Below, in pieces: positions 54,501-61,854 of a stretch of DNA of 64,000 nt. The stretch comes from Sphingomonas sp. ERG5 (GTDB lineage Bacteria > Pseudomonadota > Alphaproteobacteria > Sphingomonadales > Sphingomonadaceae): contig NZ_JSXI01000024.1 in assembly GCF_000803065.1 (NCBI RefSeq), positions 186,001 to 250,000 of the forward strand. Reading direction: 5' to 3'. Every line of letters begins with the position of its first letter. The first letter of the stretch is position 1. The notes below the pieces were generated by a model, which saw only the letters and a program-made list of their open reading frames with translations, did no database searches and had not been told where the DNA came from. The translations under genes and the position numbers were made by a program.

Positions 54501-55551
54501 CTCCGCTCCCTTTTCCAAGCTCGGGCAGGACACGCATATCGCTTCGCCCAACGCGACCTGCATGGCGCTGCCGACCAATCAGCCGATCAATCCGCTGCGC
54601 AATACTCAGGCGATGCGTGACGCCAACCAGGAACAGCCTTTCCTGCCGATCTACAGCTATGCCGCGGTCACCGATGCGGTCGAGGGGCTGATCCTCGTCA
54701 ATATCGAGACGATGGCCGATGGCGAGTTCCGCAACAACTTCCTCAAGCGGGCGGTGACCTGGAATGAAGGCGGCGTGCTGAAGGGCGCGCGGCACATCAT
54801 AGTGGCGGGCGAGGTCGCCTATATCACCGCCGATGCCGGGCTGGTGGTGGTCGATCTGGCCGATCCGCTGCATCCGAAGCTCGCCGCCGTGCGACCGCTG
54901 CGCGACGCGCGGGCGAGCGCGATCCAGTTCCGCTATCTCTGGGTGACCGATGCCGAAGGCGTGAAACTGTTCGACGTGACACGGCTGCGCAATCCGGTCG
55001 CGGTGCCTTCGGGGGCGATACCGCTCGGCGATGCCCGCCGCCTCTATGTCGCGCGCACCTATGCCTATATCGCCGCCGGCACGGACGGACTGGTGATCGC
55101 CAACGTGACCAATCCGACCAGGCCGGTAATCTATGCACGGGAAAGCTTTGGCGGGCGGATGAACGACACGCAGGACGTGATCGTCGGCAGCACCAATGCT
55201 TCGCTGTTCGCCTATGTTGCCGATGGCCGCAACGGGATGAAGGTCATCCAGCTCACCTCGCCGGCGAGCCAGCCCAATTTCTACGGCTTCTCACCCGCGC
55301 CCAAGCCAGAGCTGATCGCCTGGGCGAAGACACCGAAGCCGGCTTTGTCGATGTCGAAAGGCCTCGACCGCGACCGTGCCGTGGACGAAACCGGCGGGCA
55401 GATCGCGGTATTCGGACGGCTGGGCTCGCGACCCTTTACCCGGCCGGAGATGGAGCGGCTGTTCCTCAATCGCAGCGGCGTGCCGTACAAGGTCAGCGAT
55501 GTGGTCGATATGACGGCCTGGCGGCCGCCGCTAAAGCGGCCGGACGACTGA
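51577..55551 (+). CDS. Decaheme cytochrome c with C-terminal LVIVD-like beta-propeller
   Basis: A 1324-residue protein with a signal peptide ending near PSALHAS. Ten CxxCH motifs between residues about 63 and 827: CYSCH, CVDCH, CGACH, CTGCH, CMSCH, CADCH, CKDCH, CFTCH, CGGCH, CSDCH. From about 940 to 1240 there are LVIVD-type repeats (YMYVAEGRGGFRVYDV, VAYITADAGLVVVDLADP, YAYIAAGTDGLVIANVTNP), a propeller seen in surface proteins. It is the last gene of the operon, after the barrel. It is likely to be periplasmic or surface-exposed. A segment near residue 1258 (KPALSMSKGLDRD) resembles peptide encoded by an inserted short palindromic repeat. Confidence 0.88.
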   Translation: MRRPRLSAWCLAMAVLAFAASLFLPSALHASDEEQAVARVYLAAPPAPMSQTPEQVAEKSAGCYSCHTRTDEPTMHSSPAVMLGCVDCHGGNAGVIGDPARGFDDPDYVAARDRAHILPMYPKSWNFPDSANPKRSYTLLNREAPEFIRFVNPGDYRIVRESCGACHIEVIEKAERSIMASGAMLFGGAAYNNGIIPYKNYLFGEAYTRDGKPAKIVSPGTPPGTVTAAEKARGALAAMYPLPTWQVTPPGDVFRVFERGGRNVNTQFAEVGLPNPTGSIQRLEEPGRPDLKQSNRGPATGLRAAIPILNIHKTRLNDPLMWFMGTNDQPGDYRGSGCTGCHVIYANDREPRHSLIYAQYGRDGQSQTVDPTIAASAARDSHGGLVQPGVKPSGHPLKHSFTRAIPTAQCMSCHMHQPNIFLNSYLGYTMWDYEADAPKMWPEKQKYPTAAEQREILDRNPEAAAVRGKWGDVDFLRNAYDLNPELKDTQFADYHGHGWNFRGVFKRDREGNLLDAEGKIVWPDDPEKWRRKDQPKFAPVGTNPGKAVHLMDIHAEKGLQCADCHFAQDSHGNGLIQGEVANAVEIGCKDCHGTADAYPTLRTSGPAARPQGSDLTLLRNPDGQRRFEWIAEGGGRRKLVQRSIVDPSLEWTVHLVRDSVDPASPYFNAKAARAKLMSRSGADDGRFAFGPGVPMDDRAHRENDVACFTCHLSWTTSCGGCHLPIEANQKTKSHHYEGEETRNFATYNPQVARDDMFQLGRHQTTKGNQIAPVRSTSALVLSSTNVNRERIYIQQPPISAIGFSSQAFAPHFPHTVRTTETKTCSDCHLSVKDDNNAIMAQLLLLGTNTVNFVGLNAWTGLDGGFEAVRVTEWDEPQAVIGSYLQKYAYPDYWRMHVEQNGRELRNWVRGKTFDRKLSGETHPKEEFRNVVQGTSDRVGCLQLRGEYMYVAEGRGGFRVYDVASIANKGFSERIVSAPFSKLGQDTHIASPNATCMALPTNQPINPLRNTQAMRDANQEQPFLPIYSYAAVTDAVEGLILVNIETMADGEFRNNFLKRAVTWNEGGVLKGARHIIVAGEVAYITADAGLVVVDLADPLHPKLAAVRPLRDARASAIQFRYLWVTDAEGVKLFDVTRLRNPVAVPSGAIPLGDARRLYVARTYAYIAAGTDGLVIANVTNPTRPVIYARESFGGRMNDTQDVIVGSTNASLFAYVADGRNGMKVIQLTSPASQPNFYGFSPAPKPELIAWAKTPKPALSMSKGLDRDRAVDETGGQIAVFGRLGSRPFTRPEMERLFLNRSGVPYKVSDVVDMTAWRPPLKRPDD

Positions 55552-55608
55552 TCCTTTCCCCGTTCGTGCTTACGAGGGCACCATCGACTTGGGTGGAATC
55601 GCCTTCCA

Positions 55609-55675
55609 CCGTTCGGGCTGAGCTTGTCGAAGCCCATGCGCTGTGCGTGCCCTTCGACAGGCTCAGGGCGAACGG
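55609..55675. repeat. REP-like inverted repeat between convergent operons
   Basis: Two 26-base arms (55609-55634 and 55650-55675) are complementary with about three or four mismatches around a 15-base spacer. The core TTCGACAGGCTCAGGG and its complement CTGAGC-TGTCGAA are the dispersed palindrome common in sphingomonad genomes. A partial copy (CGTTCGTGCT) lies just upstream at 55561. It occupies the gap between the ends of the two convergent heme operons and may act as a transcription end or RNA stabiliser. Confidence 0.8.
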
Positions 55676-55707
55676 GCGGCGGTGGATCGACTCAGCTCGA
55701 AACGGCT

Positions 55708-56553
55708 CTAGGGCTGCTCGGCACATAATTGGCGTACCAGCGGTTGCATCTTCCCGTCATATTTCGCCAGCGTCTCGCGCGGCTGCGCGGTGTCGAAATG
55801 CGTGACCAGTCCGCCGTCCTGCCAGCGGTGCAGCGCATAGCCGGGCGGATCGCCGACCACCATCGGCCGGCAATCCATCACCGCCGGATCGATCGGACGC
55901 AGATCAAGCGCGAGTTGCGCCGAGGTCGCCGGGCAGACCGTTACCGGCACGCCTTGCCACGGCGCGACGATCGCGCGGTGAAGATGCCCGCACCAGATCG
56001 CCCGGATCTGATCGTGCCCGGCGATCGCGCGAGCGAAACGCGCGACCCAGGGTTCGTCGCTCCTGGTGCTCATCCAGTCGATCCCCGCGTCGAACGGCGG
56101 GTGGTGCATGACGATGATCGTCGGCACGTCACGCTGTTCGGCAAGGCGTTCCGAGAGCCATGCCTCACGCACCGCGCAGAAGCCGCCTCCATGCCGCCCG
56201 GGCTCGAGCGTATCGAGGAGGATGATCCGCAACCCGTCAAGCGCGATGCAATAGTGCGCGAAGCCCGAGGGCATCGGCACGTGCGGGAAGACCCTGGCGA
56301 AGGTCTCGCGATCGTCGTGATTGCCAAGACATGGATAGACCGGAAACGGGCAAGCCGCGAACGCCTCGGCACAGCGCTGATAGCTTTCCTCGTCACCTCG
56401 ATCGACCAGGTCGCCCGAAACGATCATCAGATCCGGCCGGTTCACGCCCTGCGCCAGCATCGCCAGTACCGCATCGAGCCGCCGGCGGTTCGGTTCATCC
56501 GGGTCACCGGGTTCAAAGCCGAGATGGGTATCGGTGATCTGGGCAATCAGCAC
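55708..56553 (-). CDS. Calcineurin-like metallophosphoesterase (CpdA type)
   Basis: A 281-residue protein with the complete metal site: ITDTHLG, VSGDLVDRGD, LGNHDD, VMHHPP and CGHLHR. The layout matches class III cyclic-nucleotide phosphodiesterases (CpdA/Icc) and related phosphoesterases. It is the last gene of the minus-strand redox operon, 13 bases after the FHA-decaheme gene. Because the first gene of that operon carries two cyclic-nucleotide-binding domains, a cyclic nucleotide substrate would fit, but that is inference. Confidence 0.85.
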   Translation of the reverse strand: MLIAQITDTHLGFEPGDPDEPNRRRLDAVLAMLAQGVNRPDLMIVSGDLVDRGDEESYQRCAEAFAACPFPVYPCLGNHDDRETFARVFPHVPMPSGFAHYCIALDGLRIILLDTLEPGRHGGGFCAVREAWLSERLAEQRDVPTIIVMHHPPFDAGIDWMSTRSDEPWVARFARAIAGHDQIRAIWCGHLHRAIVAPWQGVPVTVCPATSAQLALDLRPIDPAVMDCRPMVVGDPPGYALHRWQDGGLVTHFDTAQPRETLAKYDGKMQPLVRQLCAEQP

Positions 56554-56566
56554 ATTGCCTCTCCTG

Positions 56567-58378
56567 TCATGGGGCAGCTCCGCCGCCGGGATCCCCCGGT
56601 TTCATCGCCGCGATACGTCCAAGGGACAAGCGCGAGACCCAGGGGGCCTCGGGGCCGGCATGATAGCTATGGCATGACGCGCAGGTCGAGGGCACCTTCG
56701 CTTGCGATCGCTCCCCGCCATGGCAGTTGCGGCAGGTGGCGATGCCAGGCAGCAACAAGTCCCTCGAACGTGTCGAGGTCGGGGCGGCGTGGCAGCTGAC
56801 GCAGGCTTCGGTGCGGTGCGGTTTATGGTCGAACCAACCCTTCATCATGTACCGCGACGCCTGATGCACCGGCATCACCGTCCAGTCCGCCGCACCACCG
56901 ACGCCGGGCGGCTTGACCGTGTGGCAATCGAAGCAGGCGCCCCCCGGCGAGAACACCGCGCGGATCGCCGCATCGCCGGCGGCGGGGCGTCGCGCGGCCG
57001 CGCCAAAATAGATGTTGTAGATCTGCCCATCGGCATAATTGCCCGGCCGTCTGCGCGCCATCCCGCCAAGCTGGATCGGGCGTGGTGGCGCGGTCGAGCG
57101 ATAGAGCGCGCGCAGATCGGCCATCATCTGCGGCGCGTCGCCGTGGCGCAGCGTGCGCACCGTCCCGCCGATCCGGTCGAAGGCGAGGCTGTGACAGGCC
57201 CGGCAATCCCGCTCCATCTCGACCGGCAGGAAGCGCACCCCATCCGCAGTCGGCCGGTGACAATCGGCGCAGACCAGTACATCGCCATAGCCCTGCCGGG
57301 CCTTCAGCGTTCGCGCCATCTGCGCCACGCCGCCCCGCGCATCCAGATGCAGCTTGTGCGGGAACTTCAATCCGCTCTCGTCGATCCTGCCGGCGTCGAG
57401 AGACACGCGCGCCACCACCGGTTTCACCCCGGCCAGGGTCGTGACCAACGGGCGAAATTGCGGATGCGCCGTGCCGAAATCATCGGCATTCTCGATTCTC
57501 GTATCGGCCAGCCTTTGCTTCAAAGTTGCGTGACAGTCGGTGCAGAAGGCCTGTGCAGTCGGCGGCATCGGCCCGGCGCCCTCATGCTCGGTATGGCAGT
57601 CGACACATGCTCCCGGCCCCGGCTTGCCGAACGCGGTCGCGACGCGCTGCAGCAGCCGCCCGCCAAAGCCCGGCGTCGCACGCGCTCCGGCAAGGCGCGA
57701 AGGCGGCGCATGTTCGTGCGCGTCCTTGTGGCACGCGATGCAGCTCGAATCGCGCACCGAGACAAAGGCCTGCTGGTGACAGGCGGTGCAATTGCCCTCC
57801 AGCTCATGATGCGCCTGGCTGAGCGGCCCGCTCGACCAGTTATGGTCGGCCTTGAGCGCGTAGATGCTGCGCTGGTCCGTCGCGGGATGAGTGAAAGTCC
57901 AGACCGGCCAGGCAAGGAAGGCGAGCAGGATGGCGATGGCGAACAGATAGGCGGAGACACGCTTGCTGAGCATCAGGTCCTGCAGCGAGAAGGCCACCGC
58001 TTCCTCGCGATACTCGGACGCGTCCGACACCGCCTCGACCCGCTGGACGGTCAGCACGACGCGATCCTCGGCATCGCGCGAGACGGTGATGCGATGGCCG
58101 CCAATTGCGATCTCCGCACCCTTGGCGCTGTTGATGTCGCAAGTGCGCCGTGTCCGGCCATCGACCTCGAAGCCAAGCGTGCCCAGCGCGACGATGGCGA
58201 TATGCGGGTCGTCGCGTAGTTCGATCCGCGCATGATTGGGCGTCACCGCCAGATCGGGCAGTGCGATATCGTTCGTCGCCGCGCGTCCGATCGTGACGCT
58301 GTCGCCTTCATGCGCCACGCCGCGCACGATCTCGCGCCCGTCGGCGGTGTGGCTGATCTGCCGGATCAGGAAGGTCAT
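56567..58378 (-). CDS. FHA domain-transmembrane-decaheme cytochrome c fusion
   Basis: A 603-residue protein. Residues 1-110 are an FHA-like domain (SVTIGRAATNDIALPD, then TPNHARIEL). There is no signal peptide; one membrane helix lies at about 141-162 (SAYLFAIAILLAFLAWPVW). After it come ten CxxCH motifs: CTACH, CIACH, CVDCH, CTDCH, CADCH, CRACH, CFDCH, CVSCH, CRNCH, CASCH. The topology puts the FHA part in the cytoplasm and the hemes in the periplasm. FHA domains bind phosphothreonine, so kinase control of electron flow is possible. Starts 10 bases after the cytochrome-b-like gene. Confidence 0.88.
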   Translation of the reverse strand: MTFLIRQISHTADGREIVRGVAHEGDSVTIGRAATNDIALPDLAVTPNHARIELRDDPHIAIVALGTLGFEVDGRTRRTCDINSAKGAEIAIGGHRITVSRDAEDRVVLTVQRVEAVSDASEYREEAVAFSLQDLMLSKRVSAYLFAIAILLAFLAWPVWTFTHPATDQRSIYALKADHNWSSGPLSQAHHELEGNCTACHQQAFVSVRDSSCIACHKDAHEHAPPSRLAGARATPGFGGRLLQRVATAFGKPGPGACVDCHTEHEGAGPMPPTAQAFCTDCHATLKQRLADTRIENADDFGTAHPQFRPLVTTLAGVKPVVARVSLDAGRIDESGLKFPHKLHLDARGGVAQMARTLKARQGYGDVLVCADCHRPTADGVRFLPVEMERDCRACHSLAFDRIGGTVRTLRHGDAPQMMADLRALYRSTAPPRPIQLGGMARRRPGNYADGQIYNIYFGAAARRPAAGDAAIRAVFSPGGACFDCHTVKPPGVGGAADWTVMPVHQASRYMMKGWFDHKPHRTEACVSCHAAPTSTRSRDLLLPGIATCRNCHGGERSQAKVPSTCASCHSYHAGPEAPWVSRLSLGRIAAMKPGDPGGGAAP

Positions 58379-58388
58379 GCGCCCCGCC

Positions 58389-59348
58389 TCACCAGTAGAA
58401 AAACACGCTGACGATATGCGCGGTCAGCGCGGCAAGCAGCGCGAAAGTCATCGGCACATGCACATAGAGCCAGATTTCCAGCATCGCCTTGTAGCGCAGA
58501 TGTCGCCGCAACTGCACCAGCATCGCCATCTTGCGGTCGAGCAGCGCGTCGATCTTCTCCAGCGGATCCGTGCCGACATCGGGGCGCGGACCGGTGCTTT
58601 CGCGGATTTCGGCGAAGCTTTGCGCGGTCGCACAGCGCGGATAGCGGCCGGTCAGCCGCGCGACGATCCCGCCACCGAACGGATCCTGTTCGAGCGAGCT
58701 CTGCACGATCGCCGCATTGCGCTGCGCCAGGGTCTGCGCCGCATCATGCAATTGCCGGTCGACCGCACGCAGGCCGTCAAGCATCTGCATTTGCGTCATC
58801 TGCTCGCGATTGTCGCTCATCCGGCGCGGGATCGCGGCATAGACCGAGATGCCGAAGATGCCCGACACGATCACCAGCAGCATCAAGGCATAGGCCAGAG
58901 TGTGGACGTTCCAGCCGAACTGGAACCCGGTGTGCAACGTCCCGATCACCACCAGGCTGAGCCCGAGATAGACATGGGCGCTGGTCCAGGCCTTCAATGA
59001 CCAGCGCCCGCTGGTCATCGCGCGCTTGCGCAGGCCGAGCGCGGTCAGCCACAGGATCAGCAGCACCCCGATCGTGCCCAACGTATAGCCGTACCAACTG
59101 CCGCCATTGGGCCGTGGCTGCACATCGATCAGCACGTAACCAAGGATCGCGACGATGCTGAGCGCGGCCGAGAACTTCAGCCAGCGGAAGCGCTTATGGC
59201 GCAGGAATCCATCATGCCGCGCCGTCGCATTGGTCGCCCCCCGGACGGCAATGGCCGAGCGGCCGACTATGACTGCCCCTCGCTCTCGAGCCGCGCGACG
59301 GTGAGGAATTCCTCCGGCGCGACGCGGATCGCGGCGCCGGTCGGGCAC
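58389..59348 (-). CDS. Cytochrome-b-like integral membrane protein (start uncertain)
   Basis: The reliable part, about 280 residues from 59230 to 58389, has four or five membrane helices with His in suitable places: SAHVYLGLSLVVIGTLHTGF, WNVHTLAYALML, WLYVHVPMTFALL and AAL-TAH near the C-terminus. It probably holds b-type hemes and may link quinol or the flavoprotein to the decaheme. No in-frame ATG, GTG or TTG exists between the first helix and 59348, where a GTG lies 82 bases inside the upstream gene; that start is my choice but is weak. A non-standard start or a frameshift near a six-G run (about 59237-59242) are alternatives. Confidence 0.72.
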   Translation of the reverse strand: MPDRRRDPRRAGGIPHRRAARERGAVIVGRSAIAVRGATNATARHDGFLRHKRFRWLKFSAALSIVAILGYVLIDVQPRPNGGSWYGYTLGTIGVLLILWLTALGLRKRAMTSGRWSLKAWTSAHVYLGLSLVVIGTLHTGFQFGWNVHTLAYALMLLVIVSGIFGISVYAAIPRRMSDNREQMTQMQMLDGLRAVDRQLHDAAQTLAQRNAAIVQSSLEQDPFGGGIVARLTGRYPRCATAQSFAEIRESTGPRPDVGTDPLEKIDALLDRKMAMLVQLRRHLRYKAMLEIWLYVHVPMTFALLAALTAHIVSVFFYW

Positions 59349-61720
59349 GCCCGGACACAGGCGGGGCCACCGGTGATGCCCGAGCACATGTCGCACTTGA
59401 TGGCCTTTTTCGGCTTCTCCACCCCTGGCTTGCTGTGCTTCGCGCGCCACTTCTTCGATGGCTCGCCCGGCCCCGGTCCCGCACCGAGCATCAGCCAGCT
59501 CATCAGGCCGGGCTTTTTCGGCGGCACGCTTTCCATCCGGATCACGCCGTAAGGACAGTTGCGCTGGCAATTGCCGCAGCCGATGCAACTGTCGTCGATG
59601 AACACTTCACCGTCCGGCCCCCGATGGATCGCGTTGGGCGGACAATCGGCCATGCATTGCGGATGCTCGCAATGCCGGCAGCTCGTCGGCACATGGAGAT
59701 GGGCATAGGTCCGCCCGGTCTCGCGATCGAGCCGCGACAGGCCATCATGACTGTCGGCACAGGCCTTTTCGCAATTGTCGCAGCCGACACACAGATTCTC
59801 GTCGATCAGCAGCACGTCGGTCGCCTCGCCGATGCCGTTTTCGACCAGGAATGTCGCGGTCTGCGAATACATGTCGACCACGCCGGAAAAACTGTTCTTG
59901 CGGCTTTCGACAAAGGCATTGACGTTCTGCCGTGCGGCCATGTCGGCGCGGGTGCGTTCGAGCAATCGCGGCTTGGCCAGCATCAGCCGACGGAACGCCG
60001 CACCGTGCAGCTTGATCACCTCCGACTTGACCGCCGCCTTGACCGTCGCGGTACGTGGCCCGCCGGAGATCAACGCCATCTCCCCGACATAGGAGCCGGC
60101 CGGAAGATAGGAGAGGAACACCGGCTTCCCGCCGACCATCTTCTCGACGATCATGCTCCCGACGCGGACCACGAAAATATCCTCGCCCTCCTCCCCTTCG
60201 GTGATGATCGACTGGCCGGCGCTGACGGTGATCAGTTCCGACGTATCGAGAATCTCGACCAGATCGGCCGAGGTCAGGCCGGACGCGAACAGCTGCAGCA
60301 GCTGCCGCTCGATCGAGATGCGCGTGACGGCGCGCTTCGCCGCCGGAACCGCGGCCATCAGCTTGAGCGCAGCGGTGCGCGGCACCTCGACCATGATCGC
60401 CTGGCTGCCCGCGACCACCGTCGCGCCACGGCGGCGGCCGGAGATCAGCCCGACCTCGCCAATGATCGAGCCCTGTTCGATCGTCACGGTGTTCGCCGGA
60501 TCATCCTTGTCGACCTGAACCAGCGCCGTGCCTTGCGCGAGTGCGAACAGCGACGATCCGGTGTCGTTGCGCTCGAAGATCGTCTCGCCCGGCTTGAACG
60601 CCCGCACCTCCGCGCCAAGCATGAATTCACGCATCTGCAACGGCGACAGCTCGTTCAGGATCGAGATGTTGGTGCGCAGCAATTCGAGCCATTCATCGAC
60701 CGAGCGCCCCGTGCGCAAACGGTCGAACTTGGCCTCGAGAATCGGCTCGTCGGCGGGCTTCAGCGAATGGTTGCCGTTGATGAACTCGACCACGTCATGG
60801 CCCTGGTTCATGCAATGCTTGATCAGCGGATAGCCGGCGAGTGCGCCGATCACGAAGATGCCGGGACTGGTCGATTCGAACACCGGCGATAGTTTCGGAA
60901 ACGCCTCCCGGTCGGCACTGCTGAACTCGATCCCGCACGCCTCGACAAAGGCACGCGGTGCGGCCGAGCCCATGCGCGCGATGATCCGGTCGCAGCGGAT
61001 CCGGGTTTGCCCATCGGGCGCATCGAGCATCAATTCGCCGGCGCGCACTTCGGACGGGGTGGTCTGCAGCCGGATGGTGATCCGCCCGGCCTCCGCCGCC
61101 TCGGTAAGCAATTTCACATTGGCGTTCTTGGCGCGCGCGAAATCGCCCGAGCGGTTGAGGATGGTGACGACATTGCCTTGCGCGGCGTCGGCGGCAAGGC
61201 CGAGCGCATTCTCGATCCCCGCATCCCCCGACCCGATCACCGTGATATGTTCGTCGATATACTCGCCGGGATCGTCGAGCTGATACTGGACATGGCCCAG
61301 GCCGCTGCCGGTGCAGCGCATCAAATTGGGATTGCCCTGTGTGCCGATCGCCAGCACCACCGTCTCGGCGGCGATGGTCGTGCCGTCGGCCAGAGCGAGC
61401 GCGAAATCGCCTTGCATCCCGGTGATCGCCGTCACTTCGCTGCGATAGCGGACATTGATGCCCTGTTCCGACGCCAGCCGGTTCCAGGTATCGAGGATCG
61501 CCTCGCGCTTGCCCGCGGCGAAAGCCATGTCGGAGCGCAAGGTCAGCAGGCTGGGCGTCGCCATGACATGCTTGCCCTTCTGGTATTTGAAGATCGTGTC
61601 CGACAGATGGTCGGTCTTCTCCAGCAGGATATGCGACAGGCCGATTTGCGCCGCGCGCGCGGCGGCACTCAGGCCCGCGGGGCCCGAGCCGATGATCGCG
61701 ATGCGGACCTTATCCGCCAC
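59267..61720 (-). CDS. FAD/NAD(P) oxidoreductase fused to two cNMP-binding domains and a four-cluster ferredoxin
   Basis: An 817-residue protein from GTG 61720 (GGGGAG upstream). Residues about 1-320: thioredoxin-reductase-like flavoprotein (AIIGSGPAGLSAAARAA; second nucleotide site VIGSGDAGIENALGLA). About 365-480 and 490-610: two Crp-type cyclic-nucleotide-binding domains, with IIGEVGLISGRRRGATV and YVGEMALISGGPRTATV as the phosphate-binding cassettes. About 635-817: a DmsB/NrfC-like ferredoxin with sixteen Cys in four groups (CVGCDNCEKAC, CRHCEHPQCMADC, CIGCGNCQRNC, CDMC...CVRAC). It should take electrons from NAD(P)H to iron-sulfur clusters. First gene of the minus-strand redox operon; its stop overlaps the region of the next gene's start. 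Confidence 0.9.
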   Translation of the reverse strand: MADKVRIAIIGSGPAGLSAAARAAQIGLSHILLEKTDHLSDTIFKYQKGKHVMATPSLLTLRSDMAFAAGKREAILDTWNRLASEQGINVRYRSEVTAITGMQGDFALALADGTTIAAETVVLAIGTQGNPNLMRCTGSGLGHVQYQLDDPGEYIDEHITVIGSGDAGIENALGLAADAAQGNVVTILNRSGDFARAKNANVKLLTEAAEAGRITIRLQTTPSEVRAGELMLDAPDGQTRIRCDRIIARMGSAAPRAFVEACGIEFSSADREAFPKLSPVFESTSPGIFVIGALAGYPLIKHCMNQGHDVVEFINGNHSLKPADEPILEAKFDRLRTGRSVDEWLELLRTNISILNELSPLQMREFMLGAEVRAFKPGETIFERNDTGSSLFALAQGTALVQVDKDDPANTVTIEQGSIIGEVGLISGRRRGATVVAGSQAIMVEVPRTAALKLMAAVPAAKRAVTRISIERQLLQLFASGLTSADLVEILDTSELITVSAGQSIITEGEEGEDIFVVRVGSMIVEKMVGGKPVFLSYLPAGSYVGEMALISGGPRTATVKAAVKSEVIKLHGAAFRRLMLAKPRLLERTRADMAARQNVNAFVESRKNSFSGVVDMYSQTATFLVENGIGEATDVLLIDENLCVGCDNCEKACADSHDGLSRLDRETGRTYAHLHVPTSCRHCEHPQCMADCPPNAIHRGPDGEVFIDDSCIGCGNCQRNCPYGVIRMESVPPKKPGLMSWLMLGAGPGPGEPSKKWRAKHSKPGVEKPKKAIKCDMCSGITGGPACVRACPTGAAIRVAPEEFLTVARLESEGQS

Positions 61721-61854
61721 GCATTTACTCCCCTGTTGCCCCCATCGTACAAAAGCGACACCCGATCGGGATTGCACTTTCGACAGACCAGTAGACACTA
61801 GCACGGGCGGCACCTTATGCCACCCTTTCACGCGGGCATTGTGCAGGAACGGCA

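Noticed and set aside
59435..60892. 485-codon plus-strand frame opposite the flavoprotein-ferredoxin gene
   Set aside because: The opposite strand has FAD, cyclic-nucleotide and iron-sulfur motifs in order; this frame is a shadow.
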